Shown one piece after another: positions 44,755 through 54,254 of a stretch of DNA of 64,000 nt. Where the stretch lies: NCBI GenBank assembly GCA_021770785.1, contig JAETQH010000009.1:41633-105632 (forward strand), given 5' to 3'. The stretch is from Lachnospiraceae bacterium (GTDB lineage: Bacteria > Bacillota > Clostridia > Lachnospirales > Lachnospiraceae). The notes beneath the pieces are model-generated. The model was given only the letters and a program-made list of their open reading frames with translations. It did not search any database and was not told where the DNA came from. Position 1 is the stretch's first letter; each line of letters starts with the position of its first letter. A program made the position numbers and the translations under genes.

Positions 44755-46359
44755 CTATTCTTCACACCAATCCAGGATTTGTTTCATTGTGTAAACCGGA
44801 TAATTATACTGCTCTTTTATTACATTACACAGATTGCGCGTATCTCCAAGAACCGTGACAATAACTGCGTCAACCCTCGGCAGAGTTTCACCCAGACGCC
44901 TGACTTTAAAAATTTCATCCCCGTCCCGCATTGCCCTGTCTATTATATAGGAAACTTCTGTTTCACTGTTTTCCAGTTCCGTATAGAGGCACCAACCCAG
45001 ATAACTCATCCCATAAATCGCAATAGAATGAATCTGCCGCTGATGCAGCACTCTGTCAAAATTCTTTTTTTCCAGTTTCACGTTTAACCATCGCTGTATA
45101 ATTACCTGAAGCTCACTGTTTTTATCAGACATACCTACATGGTATGTATTAATAAGAATTTCGTTTCTGCGAATATATCTGTTCTGCAATTTTATCAGAA
45201 CGTTATTCTTTCTAGGAACATCCTGTTTATATCTGCCCTGTAAGGCTTCCGTATACACTTCTATTACCTTCTCCATATACTTTTTAGAATTAAAATTTTC
45301 TAACGCATATATTTGTGCTGCCTGACGAATCCTTATATGATCGCTACGCTGCTCCATAGCATGCCGCATCACTTCTGCCAGACTCCTGTAATCTCCCTGC
45401 CTGTATAAATATCCTCTGGCAGAATCCTGCCCGATTATCTCCGCAGTTCCTCCCGTATTAGCTCCTATTACAATACACCCTGCAAGCAAAGCTTCTATCG
45501 TTACTCTCCCCAAAGCCTCCATTCGCGAAGCTGTTATGGAATACCTGCACATTTTCCTGTATTCCCTTAAATCTTTTTTAAATTTATCAATATGCACATA
45601 TGGCTCTAACCCATATATCCTGATATACTGCTTTAAAATCCACCTGTACTGTTCATTCCCTTCCCCGACAATATACAACCGAACATTGATTCCACTTTTC
45701 GCCAGCTCGTTTACTGCCTTGATTGCATCCAACTGTCCCTTTTGGCGTGAGAGACCTCCGGCAAGCAGAAAGCAGTTTTCTTCCCTGTCCGATGACTCAT
45801 CCATAACAAATCTTTTTACTTCCAAACCATCATAAATATGTTCGGAGTCAATGCCATACTTATGTCTATAAGCATTTTTCACACAGTCTGATATACTGAT
45901 CAGCTTGTCTGCACATTGGAATAATTCCCTTTTTAAATCCTTGTCCAAAAATTCACAGTCAAAATCTTCCTCTAAAAACTCCCTTATATGCCAGACATGC
46001 GGGATGCCTGCAATCAACGCCGCCATTGCGCCCACACTGTTTGCACTCGAATTGGAATGGATCAACTGTATCTTTTCCTGCTTTATAATCTCCTGCAATT
46101 CCAAAGCAGCGCGGTAATTATCATTGAACACTCTGTCCACTTCCGCCTGTGTATGTACGCCTATCTGGCCATAATCCGACAGGTATGGGATAACATAGTA
46201 AACAAGATTCATCTGCTGCAGCCGTTCCTCAACGATGCCGCGGCTCGGTATAATGACAATCGGATTCAGTCTTTCCTGCGCCGCCGCAAGCATATCCAAC
46301 AGTGATTGTACCGCTCCGCCCATTCCCGATTCATGGAGAATATATATTACATTCATCAC
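44755..46359 (-). CDS. GT4 glycosyltransferase with C-terminal Rossmann-like module
   Basis: 534 residues. GT-B enzyme with an N-terminal G-M-G-G-A-V-Q-S-L acceptor loop, L-A-G-G-L-S-R-Q-K-G near 205, and R-M-E-A-L-G-R-V-T-I-E-A near 285, the E-x7-E region of GT4. The module lies at about 440-530 but is diverged: I-Y-G-M-S-Y-L-G keeps only part of the glycine pattern, and the second part reads I-D-R-A-M-R-D-G-D. The gap to the next gene is 70 bp, the longest in this stretch, with no clear promoter. Confidence 0.87.
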   Translation of the reverse strand: MMNVIYILHESGMGGAVQSLLDMLAAAQERLNPIVIIPSRGIVEERLQQMNLVYYVIPYLSDYGQIGVHTQAEVDRVFNDNYRAALELQEIIKQEKIQLIHSNSSANSVGAMAALIAGIPHVWHIREFLEEDFDCEFLDKDLKRELFQCADKLISISDCVKNAYRHKYGIDSEHIYDGLEVKRFVMDESSDREENCFLLAGGLSRQKGQLDAIKAVNELAKSGINVRLYIVGEGNEQYRWILKQYIRIYGLEPYVHIDKFKKDLREYRKMCRYSITASRMEALGRVTIEALLAGCIVIGANTGGTAEIIGQDSARGYLYRQGDYRSLAEVMRHAMEQRSDHIRIRQAAQIYALENFNSKKYMEKVIEVYTEALQGRYKQDVPRKNNVLIKLQNRYIRRNEILINTYHVGMSDKNSELQVIIQRWLNVKLEKKNFDRVLHQRQIHSIAIYGMSYLGWCLYTELENSETEVSYIIDRAMRDGDEIFKVRRLGETLPRVDAVIVTVLGDTRNLCNVIKEQYNYPVYTMKQILDWCEE

Positions 46360-46403
46360 AATATGTTTCCCTCTCCCGTTTTTGCTAAAATCTAGATTCT
46401 GCT

Positions 46404-47909
46404 CTACATATCATAAATAATATCTTCCAAAGACAAAATCCTTGCATCTGTTTTTTTTCGCAGTTTTGTTTCTATGCCGGCATATTCCAGAAAAGGAGTT
46501 ACGATAATGACGTCCACTTTCCCCAGCTCATCTTCCGGGCTTATGATCTGTAATCTGCCATTACCCGTGTTGAAGTTCCTGTCTATTAAATAACGAATCT
46601 CAACTGCCCCGTCTTCAAATTCCTTCAGCAGGTTCCTGCCCACTAAGCCATACCCGTATATTGCGGCAGAAGTAATCCCTTTCTGTGACAGGTAATCCGA
46701 TATGTGCCTGCCGCTTTCTAAATTTTCAATCCACTTATTGAAGCATCTATAAAACCGTTGGTACTTCCTGCTGTCCTGCTCCGCCTTTGCCAGCCGGTCC
46801 TTAAAATCGTCTTCTCCATATTCCCAAATCGAATGTTTGTCATTTAATTCGGCCGCGCAGGCATCCTCCTGCGCCCTTTTGACAGCTTCCAAGACCTGAT
46901 AACCGTATTCCTCGTCGGGCTCTAAATACATGCCCTCGCCCCACTCATTCCACGCGTTAATAAATACAAACTCATTGCCAAGCATGAGCGACTTACGGTA
47001 AAGCCTTACCATTCCCTCATAAAAAGCATTTATACTAAAACCGTTCATCACCGTGCCTTTAGCTCCCCTGCGCGGCGTGTCGTCACAGTTCACTACACCC
47101 TCAAAAAAAGTCTTGCAGTTTATATGCGGCGGTTCTTCCATAATCCGATCCCACATCTTGTCATATTCAAATGTGAAAACGCCCCCTTTTTCCATATCCC
47201 TGTGCCGTTCATAAAACGAATGGGGGGAATGCCTGAAAAGGGCATCAACTCCTTTATACGGCATATCATCCGAAACAATTACATACAAATCACGAAAATT
47301 GTTCTGTTTCGCCCTGCTCTTCCAATAAAAAACCATCTCCTCCAAACAATAAATATCCCGCGGCATCAAAATCATAAACACCGGCGCATTATCAATTTTG
47401 ATATATCTCTCATCTTTGAAAAAAGGCAGTAAATACTGAAAATGTTTCTCCCACTCGCCGACACCGCCATACTTTTGCTCAAGAAGTACCTGCTCCTTTA
47501 TCTCCCCTTTCCTGAATTTATCAGTCCACGGATCAAACTGCCATGTCCGAATCCATCTCTCATTTGCCCAGCAGAAACAGAACGGCATATCAATATCTTT
47601 CCATTCCAATAAGTTCTCAGCCGGCTTTTCAAGCACTTTCCTCCCATCCTGGAAATAGTAATGGTATATGCACTGCCCGTCTATGCCATATTTTTTCATA
47701 AGTTCTGCCTGCCATTCCATAACAGACTTTTCCAGCAGATTATAATAATTACCATTTCGCGGAGACTTGGGCTGTCTGTGTCCGTCAAAAACAGGTCTTG
47801 CCGCCTGAACCGCCGTCCAGTCCGTAAATCCTTCTCCCCACCACTCGTCATTATCTGCATTTTGATAATATTGCGGCAGATACATTGACAATGTTTTCAC
47901 ACTTTTCAT
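46404..47909 (-). CDS. WbsX-like GH99/GT99-type protein with C-terminal Rossmann-like module
   Basis: 501 residues from the ATG at 47909 (a GTG two codons upstream is closer to AAGGGGG; the frame is open to 47978 over the upstream gene). The main domain (1-350) is of the WbsX / glycosyltransferase WbsX-like family: Y-L-P-Q-Y-Y, W-W-G-E-G-F-T-D-W, C-F-C-W-A-N-E-R-W near 140 and N-A-W-N-E-W-G-E-G near 320. The module covers about 410-500 (Y-G-Y-G-L-V-G, I-D-R-N). Such genes are common in O-antigen and rhamnan clusters. Whether it is a transferase or hydrolase is debated. Confidence 0.85.
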   Translation of the reverse strand: MKSVKTLSMYLPQYYQNADNDEWWGEGFTDWTAVQAARPVFDGHRQPKSPRNGNYYNLLEKSVMEWQAELMKKYGIDGQCIYHYYFQDGRKVLEKPAENLLEWKDIDMPFCFCWANERWIRTWQFDPWTDKFRKGEIKEQVLLEQKYGGVGEWEKHFQYLLPFFKDERYIKIDNAPVFMILMPRDIYCLEEMVFYWKSRAKQNNFRDLYVIVSDDMPYKGVDALFRHSPHSFYERHRDMEKGGVFTFEYDKMWDRIMEEPPHINCKTFFEGVVNCDDTPRRGAKGTVMNGFSINAFYEGMVRLYRKSLMLGNEFVFINAWNEWGEGMYLEPDEEYGYQVLEAVKRAQEDACAAELNDKHSIWEYGEDDFKDRLAKAEQDSRKYQRFYRCFNKWIENLESGRHISDYLSQKGITSAAIYGYGLVGRNLLKEFEDGAVEIRYLIDRNFNTGNGRLQIISPEDELGKVDVIIVTPFLEYAGIETKLRKKTDARILSLEDIIYDM

Positions 47910-47928
47910 ACCCACATGAAAGTCCCCC

Positions 47929-48963
47929 TTAATAGCTGTCTCTTTTAAATATAAATAATCCACAGTCGTACCCGCCAATCACATCTCCAAATTTCTCTTC
48001 CCGCAATTCTCCAATATTGTATTCATAATACCGCATCTCATGAAGCAGATACATTTTCTCTAGTTTTAATTCACCGAAATATTCTATTATTGTCAGAGGA
48101 TAGAAAATCCTGTGTGCATTAAAACAAAGTTTTTCTTCTTTCCCAACAGGAACCGCAAAATACAGATACCCCCCTGGAGAAAGCACTCTCGTCATTGCAT
48201 ACACAGCCTTTAAATGTGCCTCGGGGTCTATCTCATCCCCATATCTCCCAAGCCCAAAATGCTCTATGGAATGCAGCGCAGACAAGGATTTAACGGAATA
48301 GTCAGGTATATTATTTAAGTTTGCTGCATCCGCCTGTATAAAACTCAACTTAATACCCTCTCCTGCATTAATTTCACAAAGAGGTCTTATATCAATTACC
48401 GTTGTATCAATCCCCGCCGCCAGCAAATGGGATATGAAGCCGTCAATGCGTGAACCAATATCAAAATGCTTTCCGGGCCTGCGTTTTGCAACCTCTCTTG
48501 CCATCAGGATATCCATCAGGAAATAATGTTCATCTACGTTTCCGGCCGATTCCCTGTAATCTGTGAGCATGGGCATTTCATTTTCTTTGTCATATAGAAA
48601 ATTCACTGCTCTTTGCTCCATAGATTTCTTAATATAGGAATTTTTGTCCGTTTCATACTTGTCCATATCCACAATATGGTACAATTGGTTTATCAAATGC
48701 TTTATGCTGCAAATTTTATTTTCTGGTATCTCCAGATCCAGAAGCTGCCTCTTTATGGCTGCTTCATATGATGTGGAGCAGATAACAATTTTGTCATAAT
48801 CGTATGATGTTATCCTTTCAATGCCAATGCACTGGAATCCTTCCACGGTTTCCCCAGCTTTTTTATTGTCCGCCAGTGCCATAATCGTATATGAATTTTT
48901 AATGATATCTATATTCTGCCTGAATATCCTGCCGGCGCATACACATATGATTTTTTCCTTCAT
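47929..48963 (-). CDS. Rossmann-like module fused to a DUF268/methyltransferase-like domain
   Basis: 344 residues. The module (1-92) is degenerate at the glycine loop (V-C-A-G-R-I-F) but keeps D-N-K-K-A-G and the following layout. The rest, about 130-340, matches DUF268, a class I methyltransferase-like family (F-D-I-G-S-R near 168, S-L-S-A-L-H-S-I-E-H near 230). The gene lies 3 bp downstream of the SGNH gene and is presumably coupled to it. SAM binding is inference. Confidence 0.78.
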   Translation of the reverse strand: MKEKIICVCAGRIFRQNIDIIKNSYTIMALADNKKAGETVEGFQCIGIERITSYDYDKIVICSTSYEAAIKRQLLDLEIPENKICSIKHLINQLYHIVDMDKYETDKNSYIKKSMEQRAVNFLYDKENEMPMLTDYRESAGNVDEHYFLMDILMAREVAKRRPGKHFDIGSRIDGFISHLLAAGIDTTVIDIRPLCEINAGEGIKLSFIQADAANLNNIPDYSVKSLSALHSIEHFGLGRYGDEIDPEAHLKAVYAMTRVLSPGGYLYFAVPVGKEEKLCFNAHRIFYPLTIIEYFGELKLEKMYLLHEMRYYEYNIGELREEKFGDVIGGYDCGLFIFKRDSY

Positions 48964-48966
48964 GGT

Positions 48967-50748
48967 TTATCGTTCATCTATGCTCCTCTCTATATATTTA
49001 TAGATTTCCCTAGCGATGATTTCATTTCCTTTCTCATAAACATGACAGGTATCAACATATACATCCTCTACTTCATCAAAAATGCCCGACAGATCATGAA
49101 TATACGGATGTGATAATTCTATGTTGTTCCTCTTCATTGCATCCCTGAATCCTGCCATAAAGCTGTAGTCTCCTTCGTATTTTTCACGCATCTCCCATTC
49201 AGCTTTATTATAACTGCCTTTTGACAGAAGCAGTGGCTGCATGAAACTGTAAAAAACTATGTTCCTTGCTTTGCATATTGCCTGCATAGATTCCGTATTA
49301 GAAAGCCAGTTTTCAAATCTGCCTTTATTTGACTGTATTCCATAGTTGACCATATATTTTCCACTCATTCTCTCCAAGTATTCGTCTTCCATATGCCTTG
49401 CCCCAAACTCATACACTTTTCTCGCATAATTAAACGCATAGGGTTCTTCCGGGATGACCACATTCCCACCACTATCGGTTGCGCCATCATACACAATTAC
49501 CATATCCGGCTTTAGCGGCAGGATATCGCGAATTAACCTGATAAGCTCCTGTCCTGACACATAACCTGACACACCTGCGTTGTAAACGGTTATGTCTTTA
49601 CGCCCTAACAGCTCGTATAAGAACTGCGGCCATGTTTTCATCGTTTTATATGTACCATCCGTTGTTGAGCCTCCCAATACAGCAATCTTATAATTTTTCT
49701 TCCTCTCCTGACCATATATAGATATTCCCGGGTAATATCCCTCATAAGAATAAGTATATCCCAAATTGACATCCAAAATCGTCTGCAGTTTTCTGGGCAT
49801 AGCCACATCTAAATCCAGGCATACGCCCAACTCTTTTAAATATTTTTTAGCCCTTTCGGTTTCACTTCCCTGAACATAGACTGCATACTTCTCTTCATAC
49901 AATATATCCGCAACAGGCATAATCGGATATCCGTCGGCCATGCTGCTTTTCATATCATTGTTGTCTGACAGATATGCCGTCACATGATAATCCATCAATT
50001 TTAAATAGCAGGAAATCTCCTCCTCATCTTCCCCTGTCCCGTATATATATACCTTTTTCCCATGCAATTTTAAAAGATCCCATTTATCGACATCCAAATC
50101 AAGCAGAATTTTTCCCTGTTCCCTGTAAAGAATAACCATAGAATGGACATCACAGTAAAATCTCTGTCTAATATGTGGATAACACTCCTGAACTTTCTTA
50201 TCCATCTCAAAATACTTATCATATGCTTCCACAAACGTTACACTGTTATCCAGGCCGGCTAAACTCTCTATCCCATATACTGGAACTCCATTTACCCCCC
50301 CCCCGCATTCTTTGTTGGTATCAACAAAATACATTACATCGATACCTGCATTCGTCAGAATTTCATAGGCTGCTTTTCCATTCCTGCCCGTCCCCCAAAT
50401 GACTGCCTGTCCGCTTTTCAATAAAGGGGTTATCCGATATGCCCTGCAACATACCTCATGTGGAATCCCAGCATATTCTTTTTCGGCAAAAACTACGGAT
50501 TCCTTTTGGTCCAAATCACCTATATCAACCACTTTCTTATGATACAGCAATGTTCCGACAAACTCTTTCTCATCCGAAACAAAACCTTCTACATAAATTT
50601 TACTTTGCAGGAAAAACCGAAACAACTCTTCCTCCGTCTTTCTCTGCTTCGGCGAACCGCCATACCAAATATATTTCTTTTTGCTGCTTTCAGTTTCCTC
50701 ATTAAGAACAATTAATGAAAGCAGTCCTTCCCCGGCTGTTCTTTCCAT
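48967..50748 (-). CDS. Three tandem Rossmann-like modules plus SGNH hydrolase domain
   Basis: 593 residues. Three copies of the cluster's module lie in series: about 22-108 (degenerate, Y-G-G-S), 110-205 (W-G-T-G-R-N-G-K, V-D-T-N-K-E) and 230-315 (Y-G-T-G-E-D-E). The C-terminal half (about 350-593) is an SGNH/GDSL-type esterase or acyltransferase with G-G-S-T-T-D-G (Ser block I), G-V-S-G near 400, D-G-A-T-D and a final D-T-C-H-V (Asp/His). It may transfer or remove acyl groups on the glycan. A G10 run in module 2 (50295-50304) makes the gene a slippage candidate. AGGGGG precedes the ATG. Confidence 0.82.
   Translation of the reverse strand: MERTAGEGLLSLIVLNEETESSKKKYIWYGGSPKQRKTEEELFRFFLQSKIYVEGFVSDEKEFVGTLLYHKKVVDIGDLDQKESVVFAEKEYAGIPHEVCCRAYRITPLLKSGQAVIWGTGRNGKAAYEILTNAGIDVMYFVDTNKECGGGVNGVPVYGIESLAGLDNSVTFVEAYDKYFEMDKKVQECYPHIRQRFYCDVHSMVILYREQGKILLDLDVDKWDLLKLHGKKVYIYGTGEDEEEISCYLKLMDYHVTAYLSDNNDMKSSMADGYPIMPVADILYEEKYAVYVQGSETERAKKYLKELGVCLDLDVAMPRKLQTILDVNLGYTYSYEGYYPGISIYGQERKKNYKIAVLGGSTTDGTYKTMKTWPQFLYELLGRKDITVYNAGVSGYVSGQELIRLIRDILPLKPDMVIVYDGATDSGGNVVIPEEPYAFNYARKVYEFGARHMEDEYLERMSGKYMVNYGIQSNKGRFENWLSNTESMQAICKARNIVFYSFMQPLLLSKGSYNKAEWEMREKYEGDYSFMAGFRDAMKRNNIELSHPYIHDLSGIFDEVEDVYVDTCHVYEKGNEIIAREIYKYIERSIDER
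50295..50304. repeat. G10 homopolymer (C10 on + strand) inside the SGNH gene
   Basis: Ten consecutive C on the + strand encode C-G-G-G-V in the second module. This is the longest G/C run I saw in the window. A one-base slip would stop translation before the SGNH domain, so it is a possible phase-variation tract. Confidence 0.8.
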
Positions 50749-50759
50749 ACCATATCCCC

Positions 50760-51098
50760 CTAAAAATTATAAATATATATTGGCAGTTTCTCTTCGATTT
50801 CCGATACCTTTGAAGCATTTCCCTCTGTATCAGCCTTATCCTGTCTCTGGGGTTTATTTTTGATTGTTGCTGCCAATATCGCCGTCAATACCGACTCCAT
50901 ATTTTTGTCCCCTTCCCATAGTATCTCCAGCTCATCCCGAAGCTCTGGGACGGTTTCCAGGCTGTATTCTCGTATATACTCCGTCTGTACCCTTTTGACA
51001 AAATAACTCGCTGTATCTTGTACAGGCATAAAATAATCTTCTTTGACTGTTTTTGCCCACTCTGTAAAAAATGCTTTCTCTCTATCATTTTTTCCCAT
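50760..51098 (-). CDS. Small protein of unknown function (112 aa)
   Basis: Not recognised. The sequence is charged and helical (M-G-K-N-D-R-E-K-A-F-F-T-E-W), with a low-complexity K/Q/D-rich stretch around residues 80-100 and an I-Y-I-Y-N-F end. There is no membrane segment or Cys. GGGGG lies upstream of the ATG. It fits snugly between the carbamoyltransferase (22 bp) and the SGNH gene (11 bp), so it is probably expressed. Confidence 0.6.
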   Translation of the reverse strand: MGKNDREKAFFTEWAKTVKEDYFMPVQDTASYFVKRVQTEYIREYSLETVPELRDELEILWEGDKNMESVLTAILAATIKNKPQRQDKADTEGNASKVSEIEEKLPIYIYNF

Positions 51099-51120
51099 TT
51101 TCTCTGCCCCCGGTTTTCTA

Positions 51121-52959
51121 TCAGTCTAATGTATATCGTTTTCTCCAGTCGTCCGTTTCGATCCATTCAGGCTGTTCCTCTTTCAGCAGTATACAATTTT
51201 CCAGCACAAGCACATCCATATCTGTCCGCATAAAACAACCATATGCGTCCTGTGGAGTACAGACAATCGGCTCGCCCCGCACATTAAAAGAAGTGTTGAC
51301 AACAACGCTGTATCCCGTCAGTTCCTTAAAGGCTTTGATCACACCATAATAATACGGATTTATCTCCTCGCGTACCGTCTGAATACGTGCGCTATAGTCC
51401 ACATGCGTCACGGCCGGAATATCTGAGCGCTTCTTTTTCACGATTTCAAGCATATTCCCATTATATTTCTTTAAATCCTCCTGCACAGCAACATCCCTGC
51501 GACGCCCTTCCACTACGTTTTCCACCAATAGCATATAAGGACTATCTCTATCCAGTTCAAAATATTCTGATACATCCTCCCGCAGCACGGAAGGCGCAAA
51601 AGGACGAAATGATTCCCTAAATTTAATCTTTTGATTAAGCTTGACCTGCATTTCCTCTGAGCGCGGATCCGCGATGATGCTGCGATTACCCAGCGCCCTT
51701 GGCCCAAACTCCATTTTCCCATGAAACAACCCGATTACTTTACCTTTCACAAGTTCACCGGCGATTTTTTTATATAAATTTCTGTTTTCAAATTTATGAT
51801 ATGGATAATGATTTGCCATACAATATTGCTCAATTTCTTCCGTGGAATAAACGGGTCCTAAATAGCTCCCCTGTTGGGCATCTATTGGGTGGATTTTCCT
51901 TTTTATGCCCGCATACCTGTATGCCGCATAAAGCGCACATCCCAGGCTTCCTCCCGCATCGCCCGCAGCAGGCTGAATCCATAAATTTTTGAAAATCCCG
52001 CTGTTTTTAATCTTTCCATTTGCGACACAGTTGAGCGCGACGCCGCCCGCCATTACAAGATTATCAATTTCGTCTCCATAAGCATCTTTTGCATGTTTCA
52101 CCATCCGCAGGATAATATCTTCCACAACTTTCTGCGCTGAGGCCGCTATATCCATCTCCCTCTTTGTAATTTCGGATTCGGGCTCCCGCCTTGCTCCTCC
52201 AAACAACTCGGCAAATTTATGATTGGTCATAGCCCGCCCGTACTGGTAGTCGAAATATTCCATATTTATTCGAAAAGAACCGTCCTGCTTAATGTCCAGT
52301 ATCTTCTCTCTAATTAGTTCTTCATAAACAGGTTCCCCATAAGGCGCCAGTCCCATAAATTTGTAGTCTCCTGAATTGACTTTAAATCCGCAAAAATATG
52401 TAAACGCACTGTACAACAGCCCCAGTGAATGTGGAAAACTCATTTCTTCCTTAATTATAATATTCTCCCTATCGCCAACTCCAATTGTTGTTGTTGCCCA
52501 TTCTCCAACCCCATCTAACGTCAAAATAACTGCTTTCTCATATGGTGACGGATAAAAAGCAGATGCCGCATGGGAAATATGATGTTCACATACCAAAAAT
52601 TTTCTATGTGGATCTTCTCCGAGTATAGTCTCGATTTTTTTATTAACCCAGAGTTTATCCGAAAACATGGAGTCAAAACTGCGGTTAATTACATCCTGCG
52701 CATCCTTTCCTGCCATTGCAATATTTTTCATATACCTGTCTAACGTATACAACGGATTATCGTAAAATACCACTATATCAATATTATTTTTATCCAGATT
52801 CCCCGCCTTCAGGCAATATTCGATTGCATAAACCGGAAACCTCTGGTCATGCTTTACCCTGGTAAAACGTTCCTCCTGCGCAGCTGCTATTATGTTTCCA
52901 TTCGATACCAAAGCTACTGCTGAATCGTGGTACAAAGCGGATATTCCCAATATATTCAT
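51121..52959 (-). CDS. Carbamoyltransferase (NodU/CmcH/TobZ family)
   Basis: 612 residues from the ATG at 52959, which has GAGGAGAC upstream; the frame is open to 52998. N-terminal Kae1-like domain with L-G-I-S-A-L-Y-H-D-S-A and E-E-R-F-T-R-V-K-H-D, metal-site C-E-H-H-I-S-H-A-A-S-A near 125-135, and L-D-G-V-G-E-W. The C-terminal NodU domain has G-P-R-A-L-G-N-R-S and N-T-S-F-N. The family makes carbamoyl-adenylate from carbamoyl phosphate and ATP and transfers it to a hydroxyl of a sugar or natural product. Length is normal. It likely carbamoylates the cluster's glycan. Confidence 0.93.
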   Translation of the reverse strand: MNILGISALYHDSAVALVSNGNIIAAAQEERFTRVKHDQRFPVYAIEYCLKAGNLDKNNIDIVVFYDNPLYTLDRYMKNIAMAGKDAQDVINRSFDSMFSDKLWVNKKIETILGEDPHRKFLVCEHHISHAASAFYPSPYEKAVILTLDGVGEWATTTIGVGDRENIIIKEEMSFPHSLGLLYSAFTYFCGFKVNSGDYKFMGLAPYGEPVYEELIREKILDIKQDGSFRINMEYFDYQYGRAMTNHKFAELFGGARREPESEITKREMDIAASAQKVVEDIILRMVKHAKDAYGDEIDNLVMAGGVALNCVANGKIKNSGIFKNLWIQPAAGDAGGSLGCALYAAYRYAGIKRKIHPIDAQQGSYLGPVYSTEEIEQYCMANHYPYHKFENRNLYKKIAGELVKGKVIGLFHGKMEFGPRALGNRSIIADPRSEEMQVKLNQKIKFRESFRPFAPSVLREDVSEYFELDRDSPYMLLVENVVEGRRRDVAVQEDLKKYNGNMLEIVKKKRSDIPAVTHVDYSARIQTVREEINPYYYGVIKAFKELTGYSVVVNTSFNVRGEPIVCTPQDAYGCFMRTDMDVLVLENCILLKEEQPEWIETDDWRKRYTLD

Positions 52960-52991
52960 TGATCCTGTCTCCTCATTCCAGTCCGGACGGC

Positions 52992-53087
52992 CTGGCATTT
53001 ATACATCCATTATCTGCTGCCTTAAGACGTTAAGCCCTATATCTGGCGGGTTATCTACTGGCATTTATACATCCATTATCTACTGCC
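52992..53087. repeat. Pair of 30-bp direct repeats between carbamoyltransferase and SDR genes
   Basis: 52992-53021 and 53058-53087 are identical except for one G/A difference and are 66 bp apart. The second copy covers the 3' end of the SDR gene, and the first copy lies just before the carbamoyltransferase start. It looks like a short tandem duplication of the gene junction. It makes this gap (116 bp) the largest in the cluster. Confidence 0.8.
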
Positions 53088-53810
53088 CCCTGTAACTTCC
53101 AGATTCATCCCTGTCACCATATCCGCCCCATCACTCAACAGATAGGCAAACGCAGGAATCACATCCTGTTCCTTCAGGTTCCTCCCCATGGGACAGTCTG
53201 CCGCATTTTGCTGTACGATCAGTTCCGGCATCTCTGACAAAAAACGCGTCTCCGTCATGCTCGGAGACACTGCGTTTACTGTGATCCCCTTCCCCGCATA
53301 TTCCACGGACAGGCTTTTCATAAGCCCCAACAAAGCATATTTTACCGTCACATAGGATGACAGGAATCTGGGTGGCATGTTTAACGTGCACGAAGTCAGC
53401 ATCAGTACAATTTTTCCATATCGGTTTTTCACCATGTTCGGGATAAACGCATGCAAAATTTCATAGATTGAACGGAACGAGATCTGGATTCCCGTCTCAT
53501 ATTCCACCCAGCACGTTTTTGCAAACTGCTTTTGAAACACTTTCGGCGCGGCCAGATGTACGATATGATCTGGCATAAAACCACTCCTGCGAATTTCCTC
53601 TATGCAGCTTTCCACCATCGCCTGGTCGGAGAAATCCGCCCGCAGGGGAATCACTCTGCCCCCTGTCTCCTGCTGAAGCTGTTTCACCCTGTCCTCCGAA
53701 TGATTGCACAGCGCAAATATTCTGTCATAACCGGATATAACCTCCCATATCAGCGCAGAACCTATATCGCCGGACGCACCTGTCACTAGGAGTGTTTTCT
53801 TATCCTTCAT
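53076..53810 (-). CDS. Short-chain dehydrogenase/reductase (FabG-like)
   Basis: The 244-residue classical SDR has T-G-A-S-G-D-I-G near the N terminus, a Ser in L-T-S-C near 140, Y-V-T-V-K as catalytic Y-x3-K near 153, and A-V-S-P-S-M-T-E-T after it. It resembles FabG 3-oxoacyl-ACP reductases. Together with the MaoC, ACP and FkbH genes it suggests reduction of an ACP-bound acyl unit. The ATG touches GGAGG, and the gene overlaps the MaoC gene by 11 bp, so coupled translation is likely. Sugar reductase is the alternative. Confidence 0.87.
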   Translation of the reverse strand: MKDKKTLLVTGASGDIGSALIWEVISGYDRIFALCNHSEDRVKQLQQETGGRVIPLRADFSDQAMVESCIEEIRRSGFMPDHIVHLAAPKVFQKQFAKTCWVEYETGIQISFRSIYEILHAFIPNMVKNRYGKIVLMLTSCTLNMPPRFLSSYVTVKYALLGLMKSLSVEYAGKGITVNAVSPSMTETRFLSEMPELIVQQNAADCPMGRNLKEQDVIPAFAYLLSDGADMVTGMNLEVTGGSR

Positions 53811-54225
53811 CCTCCATTACCCCCACTTTCATAGTCCCCCGGAGAACCTTTTCGTTTTTCTGATTCACGACCGTTACCTTGAGTACCACCTGCCTGACCG
53901 TATCGTTCAGCTCGATAATCTCCCCTGCCACTGTAAGAATATCCCCGACAAAAACCGGGGCTGTGAATTTAACGTTTACCTCATGGATCAACGCTTTTTC
54001 TCCCGGAATATACACTCCTACCAGCGTTGACAGAAAAGACGCAGTTATCATGCCGTAACATACTCTGTTACCATACCCCTTTTTCCGGGCAAAATCTGCA
54101 TCCGTGTGGAGGGGGTTGGTATCGCCTGTATTCTCCTGAAAGTCCGCCATCATTTTATCTGTGACAGCCGCCGAAAACTGCGCTGTCATCCCTGTTCTTA
54201 ATTCTTTGTATGTATATGTGTTCAT
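53800..54225 (-). CDS. MaoC-like hot-dog dehydratase
   Basis: The 141-residue single hot-dog domain has the hydratase-2 catalytic pattern D-x4-H (N-P-L-H-T-D-A-D-F-A), then Y-G-M-I-T-A-S and a C-terminal F-T-A-P-V strand. MaoC/PhaJ-type enzymes hydrate or dehydrate (R)-3-hydroxyacyl thioesters. It is encoded between an SDR and a methyltransferase, near an ACP. A role on an ACP-linked acyl group later moved to sugar is plausible (inference). Confidence 0.87.
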   Translation of the reverse strand: MNTYTYKELRTGMTAQFSAAVTDKMMADFQENTGDTNPLHTDADFARKKGYGNRVCYGMITASFLSTLVGVYIPGEKALIHEVNVKFTAPVFVGDILTVAGEIIELNDTVRQVVLKVTVVNQKNEKVLRGTMKVGVMEDEG

Positions 54226-54254
54226 CCTTCTGCCCCCCTTTTACCGCCAGATGT

